Shown here piece after piece: positions 1 through 7,789 of a stretch of DNA of 64,000 bases (positions are counted from its first letter, which is position 1; each line of letters begins with the position of its first letter). The DNA comes from Bacteroidales bacterium UBA6192. GTDB taxonomy: Bacteria; Bacteroidota; Bacteroidia; Bacteroidales; F082. The notes under the pieces were generated by a model that did not search any database, was not told where the DNA came from, and saw nothing but the letters and a program-made list of their open reading frames with translations. Position numbers and translations under genes: made by a program. The stretch lies in NCBI GenBank assembly GCA_002422725.1, contig DITE01000064.1, positions 1 through 64,000 of the forward strand, written 5' to 3'.

Positions 1-304
1 TTGACCGTTCGTAAAGATACTCCGGGTAGGAAAAAACAGGAATATCCAGCTCGATAGCCCTTAACAATTCAGGGTTATCGCTACGGGCATGCATGCCTAA
101 AATAACCAGATCCAAATCATGTTGAATTTTATCAGGAAACCAGCCTTGTTGTTCTGGCAATATCCCTTCACGAAGCAATCTTGACCGTGAAGGTTCGGCA
201 ATTTCATCATCGGACCCACTTACAACATACCCTTCCCTGCTGAGAGCCAGAGCAAGATTATGCATGGCACTTCCACCAATAGCAATAAAATGAACCTTTT
301 TCAT
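1..304 (-). CDS. mpl: Mur ligase family protein Mpl/MurC-like, N-terminal part (runs off the left edge)
   Basis: This is the first 101 codons of a minus-strand gene; the rest lies outside the window. It opens with HFIAIGGSAMHNLALAL, the glycine-rich Rossmann motif of the MurC/Mpl N-terminal domain, and continues with GMHARSDNPEL and IPVFSYPEYLYE, which are typical of Mpl-type ligases. In the family these enzymes join UDP-N-acetylmuramate to a tripeptide during peptidoglycan recycling, or L-alanine in the MurC case. The ATP-binding and C-terminal domains are not visible, so catalytic competence cannot be judged. The start ATG at 302-304 is preceded on the minus strand by AAAAAGGG. Mpl is preferred over MurC because of the GMHAR-DNPEL signature; the alternative is a Bacteroidota-specific Mur ligase paralogue. 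Confidence 0.8.
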   Translation of the reverse strand, partial: MKKVHFIAIGGSAMHNLALALSREGYVVSGSDDEIAEPSRSRLLREGILPEQQGWFPDKIQHDLDLVILGMHARSDNPELLRAIELDIPVFSYPEYLYERS

Positions 305-488
305 CCCTTTTTAAAAACCAGCGTCAAATATAGTATTATTTAACTAATAGCAAGGACTTGAATTGTCTTCAGGATATAAAGATTTTTCACTCGAAACAAA
401 TCGGTCTTCTGACCTTTTTCAACATTTAAAAAGGTAGCATTCCTTCAAGAAAATCATACTCGAAATAGGGAAGTCGGTACATAGTCAC

Positions 489-540
489 GGACCGGATTTG
501 CGCTCGTCTGTTTGTAAATGGTGCTTTTAGTGTAAATTTG
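489..540 (+). promoter_or_regulatory. cysH promoter, extended element shared with the NlpC/P60 gene
   Basis: A Bacteroidota-type promoter: TTTG at 511-514, an 18-base spacer, and TAAATTTG at 533-540, which fits the -7 consensus TAnnTTTG. Expected transcription start is about 546. The whole 52-base block aligns without gaps to 56011-56062, with about 38 of 52 bases the same. The -7 box covers the TTG at 538, so that TTG cannot be the start codon of cysH. Confidence 0.65.
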
Positions 541-564
541 CTTCCATCATCAATTCTTGCATTT

Positions 565-1266
565 ATGAATTCAATAGATATTCAACTCCTTAACAATAGA
601 TTAGAAACCCTGACGCTTGAAGAAGTACTCACTGAATGTTATACCATATTTGACGGGCAATTGGCTTTTGCGAGTAGTTTAGGTCTCGAAGACCAGATTA
701 TTACCCACTCTATTGCAACTTCATCGTTGTCGTGCAGGGTATTTACACTGGATACTGGCAGGCTTTTCCCGGAAACATATGAACTTATTGACCGGACGAA
801 TGCCAGATATAAAATGAAAATCGAAATGTTTTTCCCGAATTATGAAGCAGTCGAGAAAATGGTGTATGAAAAAGGTGCTAACTTATTTTACGATAGTATT
901 GAAAACAGAAAACTATGTTGTTCTGTCAGAAAAACACAACCATTAAACAGAGCGCTGCAAGGACTGAAAGCATGGATAACGGGTCTCAGACGTGAGCAAT
1001 CAATTACCCGGCACGACATCCGGATTGTTGAATGGGATGAGATGCACAATTTATACAAAATCAACCCCCTGATCAATTGGTCGGAGGCGGATGTTAAAGA
1101 ATATATTCGCAAGAATAATATCCCATTCAATACATTGCATGACAAGGGGTTTCCGAGTATTGGATGCCAGCCTTGCACGAGAGCAATCATGGCTGGTGAA
1201 GATATCCGCGCGGGGCGCTGGTGGTGGGAGAATCCTGATCAAAAGGAATGCGGATTACACAAGTAA
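565..1266 (+). CDS. cysH: Assimilatory (phospho)adenylyl-sulfate reductase
   Basis: The 233-residue product belongs to the PAPS/APS reductase family, which reduces activated sulfate to sulfite with thioredoxin as electron donor. Visible landmarks are the PP-loop region FASSLGLEDQ, the FTLDTGRLFPETY segment, a Cys pair in KLCCSVRK, a second pair in GCQPCTR, and the C-terminal ECGLHK carrying the catalytic cysteine. The two Cys pairs are the [4Fe-4S] ligands of APS-type reductases, so adenylyl sulfate is the more likely substrate than PAPS. ATG 565 is chosen over TTG 538 because 538 lies inside the -7 promoter box. No other sulfate-assimilation gene is adjacent; reducing power would come from a thioredoxin, several of which are in this window. 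Confidence 0.93.
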   Translation: MNSIDIQLLNNRLETLTLEEVLTECYTIFDGQLAFASSLGLEDQIITHSIATSSLSCRVFTLDTGRLFPETYELIDRTNARYKMKIEMFFPNYEAVEKMVYEKGANLFYDSIENRKLCCSVRKTQPLNRALQGLKAWITGLRREQSITRHDIRIVEWDEMHNLYKINPLINWSEADVKEYIRKNNIPFNTLHDKGFPSIGCQPCTRAIMAGEDIRAGRWWWENPDQKECGLHK

Positions 1267-1796
1267 AAAGCTGCAATGCTTCAGGACATAACCTACAATG
1301 ACAGCCGAAATTGATTCATGCATAGTAAACGTTGTGACTCAATCTAACAGCTTGAATATATATGATTTACATTAGTATGATTTTTATAACATTGAAATGA
1401 TAAAAAAATAGTCAAATAGCAAGATGCAGAAAATCCAATAATCACACCTATTTGAGTATTCCACTGCGAAACGCTCATTTGGCTTTATCTACCTTGGGTT
1501 CCTGAAACCAATTGCCTTGTTACAATAATCAATATTGCCCCAAAACATTTCATTAGTAGTTCTTAATAACTTTTTTCTAAGCTCTGCTTATTTGCAAACA
1601 CCTAACTTTGAATAGGTTTTGACCTGTACTAATAATTCATAATATTGAAAATTAACTATTTATAGAAGACTGAGCCTTTATTTATCACATCACTGCCTTT
1701 TCCCAATAATCGGTATTGAAAAAATCTGTTGTTATGAATTGCTTATTTTTGTTGTTAATTTCAAAGTGTTATCGAAAAATGAATGCTTGTTAACCT
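1267..1796. other. 530-base AT-rich intergenic region upstream of the E1 gene
   Basis: No ORF with coding character is visible. The region holds two copies of a 15-base palindrome (listed separately), a weak inverted repeat ACCTA/TAGGT near 1602-1619, and a -7-like box TATTTTTG at 1744-1751, about 45 bases before the E1 start. No good -33 element at the usual spacing is seen for that box. The length and the repeated palindrome suggest a regulated promoter region for the E1 gene. Confidence 0.5.
1523..1718. repeat. Pair of 15-base palindromes CAATA-N5-TATTG
   Basis: CAATAATCAATATTG at 1523-1537 and CAATAATCGGTATTG at 1704-1718 share 13 of 15 bases and have perfect 5-base inverted arms at identical spacing. 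The second ends 26 bases before the -7-like box at 1744. This looks like a pair of operator half-site palindromes for a dimeric regulator, but no regulator gene is nearby and chance cannot be excluded in AT-rich DNA. Confidence 0.35.
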
Positions 1797-4217
1797 ATGG
1801 CCAAAACAACAACAAAATCAAAAGCTTATACTCTCGGGAAAGACGAAGTATTGAATGATTATCGCATTGCACTTGAAAGCCGACAGGCAAGCTTGCTCGG
1901 ACGCAGAGAGGTGCTCACAGGAAAGGCAAAATTTGGAATTTTTGGCGATGGAAAAGAAATTCCTCAATTGGCAATGGCTAAGGTTTTTCAGCAAGGTGAC
2001 TGGCGATCAGGTTATTATAGGGATCAGACATTTATGCTTGCAGCAGGCATGATTGATCTGGAAGAATTATTTGCGCAGCTCTATGGTGACACGGATATTG
2101 AAGCCAATCCTGGTAATGGTGGCAGGCTGATGAACAATCATTTTGCGACGCGATTACTCGATGATCAAGGTGAATGGAAAGATTTGACCAAAATAAAGAT
2201 TTCATCAGCAGACACCTCCCCTACCGCGAGTCAGATGCTTCGGCTGGTTGGCTTAGCTCTGGCATCGAAATACTATCGTCTGAACAAGGATTTGTCTGCC
2301 TATCCTCAATTCTCGACACATGGAAACGAGGTTGCCTTTGGCACAATAGGTGACGCTTCTACTTCTGAAGGGCATTTTTTTGAGGCTTTTAATGCAGCCG
2401 GAGTATTGCAGGTTCCAATGGCTGTTTCAGTTTGGGATGATGGCTGGGGAATATCAGTGCCGAATAAATTTCAAACAACAAAAGGTTCAATTTCAGAAAT
2501 CCTCAGAGGTTTTGAAAAAAGCGGGCAATCCAATGGATATCTTATTTATAAAGAGAATGCATGGGATTACGAGGCTCTCGTAAAAATGTATGTTGAAGGC
2601 ATTGCAATTTGCCGTGCCGAGCACATACCTGTGTTATTTCATGTTGTGGGATGCACACAACCTCAAGGTCACTCCACATCCGGTTCGCATGAGCGATACA
2701 AAAGCAAGGAACAGCTCCAGATCGAAGAGAAAACTGATGGCATTCTGATGATGCGTCAATGGATTATCAATAAAGGATTTGCTGACGATCAGCAGCTAAA
2801 AACGATTGAGCAGGCAGCTGAAAAACGCGTGAGAGAAGCGCGCAGGAATGCATGGAGCCATTTTCAGCAGCCTTTGTTAAACAAACGGGATGAATTTGTA
2901 AAGTTGGTGGATGTTACCACTTGTAATTGTTCCAAAACAGCCAGGATTGAGCAGATTAAGCATGATTTAAAAAAACTTGGCGAACCAATCAGAAAAGACA
3001 TGATGTCGTCAGGCAAAAGAATTCTGCGTCTGATATGCAATTCGTGTTCCAACCCGAATAATTCATTGAAGACCAATGTCACCAACTGGCTTAACCAGCA
3101 GATGATTGAAGGCGTTGACCGATATAGTTCCCATCTGTATTCCTGTTCAGCATTATCTGCGCTGAAGGTGAAGCCTGTTGCTCCTGATTACAATCAGGAT
3201 GCTCCACTTGTTCCAGGTCGTGAGATCTTACGTGACAACTTTGATAAAATATTTGAAAATAATCCCTTGGTTGTTGCCTTTGGAGAAGATGTTGGGAAAA
3301 TCGGAGGGGTCAACCAAACCTACGAAGGATTACAGGAAAAGTTTGGAGATTTAAGAATAACCGATACAGGAATTCGAGAAGCTTCAATTGTTGGACAGGG
3401 AATAGGTATGGCCATGAGGGGGTTGAGACCAATAGCCGAAATCCAGTATTTTGATTACCTGCTTTATGCATTACAGGTAATAAGTGATGATTTGGCCACA
3501 TTGCAATATAGAACAAAAGGCGGGCAAAAAGCTCCTCTTATTCTCAGCACACGTGGGCACCGACTTGAAGGGATTTGGCATGCCGGCTCTCCTCTAAGCA
3601 TGGTAATTAATTCGGTGCGTGGAGTGTATGTTGCCGTTCCAAGGAACATGACACAGGCTGCTGGATTTTACAACACCTTCCTGGCTTCTGATGAACCTGC
3701 ATTAATCATCGAACCTTTGAATGGATACAGGCTCAGAGAAAAACGTCCCAACAACCTTGGCCAATTCCGCATTGCTCCTGGTGTGACGGAAACCATTCGG
3801 CCCGGAACCGACCTTACCATTGTCACCTATGGTTCATGTGTAAGGATTGCACAAGATGCTGCGGAACAATTATCCGAATTTAGTATTTCCGTAGAGCTTA
3901 TTGATGTGCAAACACTCATTCCATTCGACCTGAACCACACTGTTGCTGCATCCATTCAGAAAACCAATAAAGTGCTCTTTTTTGATGAAGATGTACCTGG
4001 CGGAGCAACAGCTTATATGATGCAACAAGTATTGGAAACGCAAAAAGCTTACCAGTATCTGGATGCTGAACCTAAAACACTTACAGCAAAAGAACATCGG
4101 GCAGCATACAGTACTGACGGAGACTATTTCTCAAATCCCAATGCTGAGGATGTTTTTGATATTGTTTATAACACTATGCATGAGTATAACCCAACAAAGT
4201 ATCCAAAGATTTTCTGA
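1797..4217 (+). CDS. 2-oxoacid (2-oxoisovalerate type) dehydrogenase E1, fused alpha and beta subunits
   Basis: An 806-residue thiamine-diphosphate enzyme in which E1 alpha and E1 beta are one chain. The alpha half (about residues 20-340) has the ThDP-binding region GDASTSEGHFFEAFNAAG followed by VWDDGWGIS, the form usual for fused Bacteroidota enzymes. The beta half (about 460-800) has VVAFGEDVGKIGGVNQTYEGL, TDTGIREASIVGQGIGMA and the FFDEDVPGGATAYM segment. Together they decarboxylate a branched-chain 2-oxoacid or pyruvate and pass the acyl group to a lipoyl E2. A linker of about 120 residues carries clustered cysteines (TCNCS, CNSCS). No E2, E3 or lipoate gene is adjacent, so the partners must be elsewhere; substrate preference cannot be read from sequence. 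The ATG at 1797 gives the expected N terminus. Confidence 0.9.
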   Translation: MAKTTTKSKAYTLGKDEVLNDYRIALESRQASLLGRREVLTGKAKFGIFGDGKEIPQLAMAKVFQQGDWRSGYYRDQTFMLAAGMIDLEELFAQLYGDTDIEANPGNGGRLMNNHFATRLLDDQGEWKDLTKIKISSADTSPTASQMLRLVGLALASKYYRLNKDLSAYPQFSTHGNEVAFGTIGDASTSEGHFFEAFNAAGVLQVPMAVSVWDDGWGISVPNKFQTTKGSISEILRGFEKSGQSNGYLIYKENAWDYEALVKMYVEGIAICRAEHIPVLFHVVGCTQPQGHSTSGSHERYKSKEQLQIEEKTDGILMMRQWIINKGFADDQQLKTIEQAAEKRVREARRNAWSHFQQPLLNKRDEFVKLVDVTTCNCSKTARIEQIKHDLKKLGEPIRKDMMSSGKRILRLICNSCSNPNNSLKTNVTNWLNQQMIEGVDRYSSHLYSCSALSALKVKPVAPDYNQDAPLVPGREILRDNFDKIFENNPLVVAFGEDVGKIGGVNQTYEGLQEKFGDLRITDTGIREASIVGQGIGMAMRGLRPIAEIQYFDYLLYALQVISDDLATLQYRTKGGQKAPLILSTRGHRLEGIWHAGSPLSMVINSVRGVYVAVPRNMTQAAGFYNTFLASDEPALIIEPLNGYRLREKRPNNLGQFRIAPGVTETIRPGTDLTIVTYGSCVRIAQDAAEQLSEFSISVELIDVQTLIPFDLNHTVAASIQKTNKVLFFDEDVPGGATAYMMQQVLETQKAYQYLDAEPKTLTAKEHRAAYSTDGDYFSNPNAEDVFDIVYNTMHEYNPTKYPKIF

Positions 4218-4249
4218 ACGACTTTTGGTTGTCACAATCTGACCATTTT

Positions 4250-5464
4250 ATGCAAGCCCGGAATTTTATTTTTATATGCATTGCAATGATTGCAAGCTGT
4301 TCAACTCCTGAAAAGAGAGATTCTCAGGGCATTGTTTATTTAAATGATCATCAACGCGATACGACATCTATTGTAATACCTGATTCTAGTTTTAATCCAC
4401 ATCAGGGTGACACGAATTGTTTGGTTAAAGCAAGAATTGAAAAAGTAGAATCGCTAAAATATGATTCCGATGTTGGACAGATGACACAAATTTCTGCCTT
4501 TAATGTAGAAACAACTGCTAATTCGGTTGATATTGCTCCGGTGGAAAGAGCTGGTATACAAGTTAATCAGAATCAACCGCAAGTCAAAAAACCAAGCCGA
4601 TTTGTTTTAATTAATTTTGAAAATGATATTTTCACCAATACAGACTATTACTATACCAACGGAGTTAAAATATGGCTGATTAACCCTTCAATAGGTCGTT
4701 TCAGAATTAGCTATATATTGCCTGGATTGGGGCGGTCTTCTGTGGATCAATTTGGATTGACCATTCAACAGAAACTATTTACTCCTGTAAATCCAGAAGC
4801 AATAAATATTGATCCGGTCGACAGGCCTTTTGCCGGACTCCTATTCTGGTCTTTTAACAGGGAGAGTGTTGATCACGATAAAAAGTTACGACTAAGCAGT
4901 GAAATTGTTTTTGGGATTGTCGGACCATACTCTTTCGGGGAGCGCGTTCAGTCCGGAGTACACAAACTCGAGCCCAGGGGCTGGGATTTTCAGGTTAAGA
5001 ACGATTTGCTCATCAACCTGAATGTAACCCTTGAAAAAGGTCTAATCAGCAATCCATCATTTGAAATTACCGCACAATCTGGTTTTAGAGTAGGAACCAT
5101 GCAAAGTCAATTGAATGCCGGAGTAATTGTTAATATGGGTAAAATTTACTCGGATATGAGTAGGTTTGGAACAAACCTATTGTCTGATAATCATCAGAAT
5201 AGTTTTTATTACTGGTTTTATATATATCCTTCAGTTCATGCTGTTTTTCATGATATTAGCCTTAACGGAGGGTGGATTAATTCGGGCAGTCCACACACAT
5301 TCACATTTAACCAGACAAAAAGAATAGTTGCTGATGTAGAGGCCGGATTTACCTTCTCTTACAGAGAATTCTATACAAAATGCTATCTAAATTACATTTC
5401 TCCTGAATTTGACCTTGGCCGTGATCACCGATGGGGAGGAATTTCCATTGGATATGCTTATTGA
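4250..5464 (+). CDS. LpxR-family lipid A deacylase-like outer-membrane protein (DUF2219), lipoprotein form
   Basis: The 404-residue product matches the LpxR family, outer-membrane barrels that remove the 3'-acyloxyacyl chain from lipid A. Family landmarks begin near residue 120: NFENDIFTNTDYYYTNGVK (containing the ND pair and YTNG), DRPFAGLLFWS, the FGIVGPYSFG-QSGVHK segment with the conserved His, and repeated amphipathic strands to an aromatic C terminus. Unusually, the N terminus has a lipobox (IASC at about residue 17-20) and roughly 95 residues of polar linker before the barrel. ATG 4250 is preferred to the TTG at 4229 because it starts directly at a lipoprotein signal peptide. It sits 32 bases after the E1 gene, possibly co-transcribed. 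Family assignment is firm; activity is inferred. Confidence 0.8.
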   Translation: MQARNFIFICIAMIASCSTPEKRDSQGIVYLNDHQRDTTSIVIPDSSFNPHQGDTNCLVKARIEKVESLKYDSDVGQMTQISAFNVETTANSVDIAPVERAGIQVNQNQPQVKKPSRFVLINFENDIFTNTDYYYTNGVKIWLINPSIGRFRISYILPGLGRSSVDQFGLTIQQKLFTPVNPEAINIDPVDRPFAGLLFWSFNRESVDHDKKLRLSSEIVFGIVGPYSFGERVQSGVHKLEPRGWDFQVKNDLLINLNVTLEKGLISNPSFEITAQSGFRVGTMQSQLNAGVIVNMGKIYSDMSRFGTNLLSDNHQNSFYYWFYIYPSVHAVFHDISLNGGWINSGSPHTFTFNQTKRIVADVEAGFTFSYREFYTKCYLNYISPEFDLGRDHRWGGISIGYAY

Positions 5465-5508
5465 CAAAAGCAAATTGAATGTTTTAAAGATTAACGAAAT
5501 TCATTACT

Positions 5509-5811
5509 ATGATAATAAGTCAAAATGGAAACAAGGTTTTGGGATCAGCTTCTCAACAGGAGCTTGAATTTCCTTTAAAATATGTTTTAAAAATCATTGT
5601 CGACACAAAAATCGCTGACGACAAGACCGTTAAGGAAATTGAAGACCTGTTTGCACAGCTTAAAATCAACAACAACTGGCTTTACACAAAACCAAGTAAC
5701 AAGAATAATTTTCTGAGCTACTCGGTAGAGATTACACTACCAGATAAAAACACCATGGATAATCTATATGGTGGTTTAAAAAAAATCAAAGCCATTAAAC
5801 TTGCTATTTGA
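5509..5811 (+). CDS. DUF493 (YbeD-like) family protein
   Basis: A 100-residue protein with the pattern of DUF493: an N-terminal FPLKYVLKIIVDT strand, a helix with spaced hydrophobics, a central SYSVEITLPDKNTMDNLYGGL strand-helix, and the terminal IKAIKLAI strand in the position of the usual VKMVL. The fold is a small ferredoxin-like alpha/beta sandwich; E. coli YbeD is linked only loosely to lipoate metabolism, so no function is assigned. It starts a tight run with crcB (1-base gap), an unknown gene and an acylphosphatase. The family call rests on pattern, not on an alignment. Confidence 0.6.
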   Translation: MIISQNGNKVLGSASQQELEFPLKYVLKIIVDTKIADDKTVKEIEDLFAQLKINNNWLYTKPSNKNNFLSYSVEITLPDKNTMDNLYGGLKKIKAIKLAI

Positions 5812-5812
5812 A

Positions 5813-6202
5813 ATGTACAATTTCAACACTTTAACACTCTTAATACTCGGTGGAAGCATCGGAACAATTGCAAGATATCTTTTATTTCTTGTATCAAACA
5901 GGTATTTGAATCATTGGATTCCCTGGGGCACACTCATTGTGAATCTGCTCGGATCATTATTAATTGGTGTTTTTTGGAGCCTGATGGACAAAACAAATGT
6001 AACACCTTCAACACGATTATTCCTTTTTATTGGCATACTTGGCAGTTTCACCACTTTTTCCACATTCGCTTTCGATAATCTGAGCCTGTTTCACTCAGGA
6101 GCCTATCGAACGATGATTTTGAACATTGTTTTGAACAATGTGGGTGGAATAGGTCTTTGCTTTGCAGGCTATTATCTGGTTAAACTGTTCCAATATCAAT
6201 AA
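5813..6202 (+). CDS. crcB: Fluoride exporter CrcB/Fluc
   Basis: A 129-residue integral membrane protein with four predicted helices. Diagnostic Fluc motifs are present: GGSIGTIARY in helix 1, WGTLIVNLLGSLLIG in helix 2, and GILGSFTTFSTF in helix 3, which contains the polar track and the phenylalanines that line the pore. The family forms dual-topology dimers that let fluoride leave the cytoplasm. ATG 5813 lies one base after the DUF493 stop; the TTG at 5801 would overlap that gene and is less likely. No fluoride riboswitch is visible upstream, so expression is probably operon-level and constitutive. Confidence 0.92.
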   Translation: MYNFNTLTLLILGGSIGTIARYLLFLVSNRYLNHWIPWGTLIVNLLGSLLIGVFWSLMDKTNVTPSTRLFLFIGILGSFTTFSTFAFDNLSLFHSGAYRTMILNIVLNNVGGIGLCFAGYYLVKLFQYQ

Positions 6203-6211
6203 GCTGAAACT

Positions 6212-6781
6212 ATGCATGATATTGAACCACATTTTGGTTGGCTGCATATCTATCAGGCAGCGGAAGATCCGGAATCGCCATTTTACCGCAGAACTTACAG
6301 CGAAATATATTTTTCCAATACAATTTACAATTATTACATTCATCCACAATGGGACGATTTTGGTTCACAAACGCTTTACCTTAAAATTCTCTACTGTAAT
6401 TATGAGTTAAAATATTGTGTAATAGAACTTCTGGGCGAATGGAATGATCTATTGTACAATGACATAATGTATTTATACAGAAATGTTATCGAGCATTTAC
6501 TGGATCTTGAAATCAGACATTTCATTTTAATTGGCGAAAACATCCTTAGTTTTCACCACGACGGTGATGATTATTATCAGGAATGGTTTGATAACCTGGA
6601 TGATGGCTGGATAACCTGCATAAATTTCAGAACCCATGTTATCCACGACTTTGTCAAAGCAAAACTGGATTACTACCTGGCTTTTGGTGGACAATTTGAT
6701 TTTTTCAATTGGAGAGGCCTGCTGCCTGATCAGCTATTTCATCAGATCAACGATTTAGTTATGAAACGATTAAACCCATGA
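6212..6781 (+). CDS. Conserved-looking protein of unknown function, aromatic- and acid-rich
   Basis: I do not recognise this 189-residue product. It has no signal peptide and no membrane span. Composition is strongly biased to Tyr, Phe, Trp, Asp and His, for example PHFGWLHIY, FSNTIYNYYIHPQWD, FHHDGDDYYQEWF and DDGWITCINFR. The regular alternation of hydrophobic strands and helices suggests a folded cytosolic alpha/beta domain. It lies 9 bases after crcB, and its stop overlaps the ATG of the acylphosphatase gene (ATGA), so translation of the two is likely coupled. That context suggests a housekeeping role; nothing in the sequence points to a reaction. Confidence 0.7.
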   Translation: MHDIEPHFGWLHIYQAAEDPESPFYRRTYSEIYFSNTIYNYYIHPQWDDFGSQTLYLKILYCNYELKYCVIELLGEWNDLLYNDIMYLYRNVIEHLLDLEIRHFILIGENILSFHHDGDDYYQEWFDNLDDGWITCINFRTHVIHDFVKAKLDYYLAFGGQFDFFNWRGLLPDQLFHQINDLVMKRLNP

Positions 6782-7053
6782 AAGCCGAGCACGCTTACTC
6801 AATAAGGATTTATGGCCGCGTTCAGGGAGTCGGGTTTAGATACTATACTCAACAAAAAGCAGTAAAGTTAGGGCTTACAGGCTTTGTCAGCAACAAGGCC
6901 GACGGCAGCGTATATATTGAGGTTGAGGGGGATGAATTACGATTAAACGAGTTTCTTAGCTGGTGCCAAACCGGACCTCAATGGGCACATGTGTTGAAAG
7001 TTCGATCCAATGAACTTCCTCCTGTAGGCTATAACAGTTTTACTATTAAATAA
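6778..7053 (+). CDS. acyP: Acylphosphatase
   Basis: A 91-residue protein with the complete acylphosphatase signature: IYGRVQGVGFRYYTQQKA holds the phosphate-binding loop and catalytic Arg, and GLTGFVSNKADGSVYIEVEG holds the catalytic Asn. The enzyme hydrolyses the carboxyl-phosphate bond of acyl phosphates in the cytoplasm. Its length matches the family. The ATG overlaps the stop of the preceding unknown gene by four bases, so it is the last gene of the DUF493-crcB-unknown-acyP run. The next gene is convergent, with only a weak hairpin (ATGGT/ACCAT at 7105-7119) between them. Confidence 0.94.
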   Translation: MKAEHAYSIRIYGRVQGVGFRYYTQQKAVKLGLTGFVSNKADGSVYIEVEGDELRLNEFLSWCQTGPQWAHVLKVRSNELPPVGYNSFTIK

Positions 7054-7121
7054 TTACGCAGTCTGATAGCTGTTTAAACTGATCCTGGAAATGAAACAAT
7101 ATCCATGGTAAATAACCATCA

Positions 7122-7787
7122 TTACGTTTTTTTAGCACGTATCATATGTCTTTTACCGGGAGGCCCTGGCAGTCTTTCAATGATGAAGCCGGTATTTCTG
7201 AGTGCACTCTTCACCAATCCTCTTGCACTATAGGTGACCAAAACTCCCTCTTTTTTCAGTGCGTTATGCAATACTCCAAACACCTTTTCTGTCCAGAGTT
7301 CGGTTTGAACACCCGGGCTAAATGCATCGAAGTATATCAGGTCAAAACAGTCTGCTAAAGGTTGATATTCCTGTAAGCTGAGGAGTATTTTCTTAAAAAT
7401 AAATTGCTCATTCAACTTAACTTCTATATTCCATGCAGTAGAATGCATTTGCAGAAATTGATTACTAAATGTTTTAAGATGATCATTATCAGTGTAATTG
7501 AGTTGAGAAATTACATTCTGTGCAAGTGGCAGTATGTCAATCGTTTCATAATACACTTGTATAAGATTGAAACATCTCTCTAAGGTGAGCAATGCATTTA
7601 AGCCGGTACCAAATCCAATTTCCATTATCCTGATGTCATTCTTTGCACTGATTACCGGCAAAAGACCATGCTGAATGAAAACATGTCTTGATTCGGTTAT
7701 AGCACCAAAAGTAGAATGGTAATGCTCGCCTATCTGCTTATTAAACAGGCTTGCTGACCCATCTGAAGTCATAACAGGAATTACCAT
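7122..7787 (-). CDS. mnmD: tRNA U34 mnm5s2U methyltransferase, MnmC N-terminal domain type (MnmD)
   Basis: A 221-residue SAM-dependent methyltransferase of the MnmD family (stand-alone MnmC methyltransferase domain). It begins with TSDGSASLFN, continues with GEHYHSTFGAITESRHVFI, has the SAM-binding loop IMEIGFGTGLNALLTLE, the catalytic-region FDLIYFDAFSPGVQTELWT, and ends with ERLPGPPGKRHMIRA, all typical of the family. In E. coli this step converts nm5U34 to mnm5U34 in several tRNAs. The FAD domain of fused MnmC is absent, as in many bacteria. It lies two bases after the stop of an upstream lipoprotein gene, so the two are probably one transcript although their functions look unrelated. Confidence 0.9.
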   Translation of the reverse strand: MVIPVMTSDGSASLFNKQIGEHYHSTFGAITESRHVFIQHGLLPVISAKNDIRIMEIGFGTGLNALLTLERCFNLIQVYYETIDILPLAQNVISQLNYTDNDHLKTFSNQFLQMHSTAWNIEVKLNEQFIFKKILLSLQEYQPLADCFDLIYFDAFSPGVQTELWTEKVFGVLHNALKKEGVLVTYSARGLVKSALRNTGFIIERLPGPPGKRHMIRAKKT

Positions 7788-7789
7788 GG

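Noticed and set aside
538..564. TTG start at 538 for cysH
   Set aside because: It lies within the -7 box TAAATTTG; transcription should start after it. ATG 565 fits the family.
7105..7119. Weak hairpin ATGGT/ACCAT between acyP and mnmD as terminator
   Set aside because: Five base pairs, all but two A-T or weakly stable, and the T run is separated by several bases; too weak to call.
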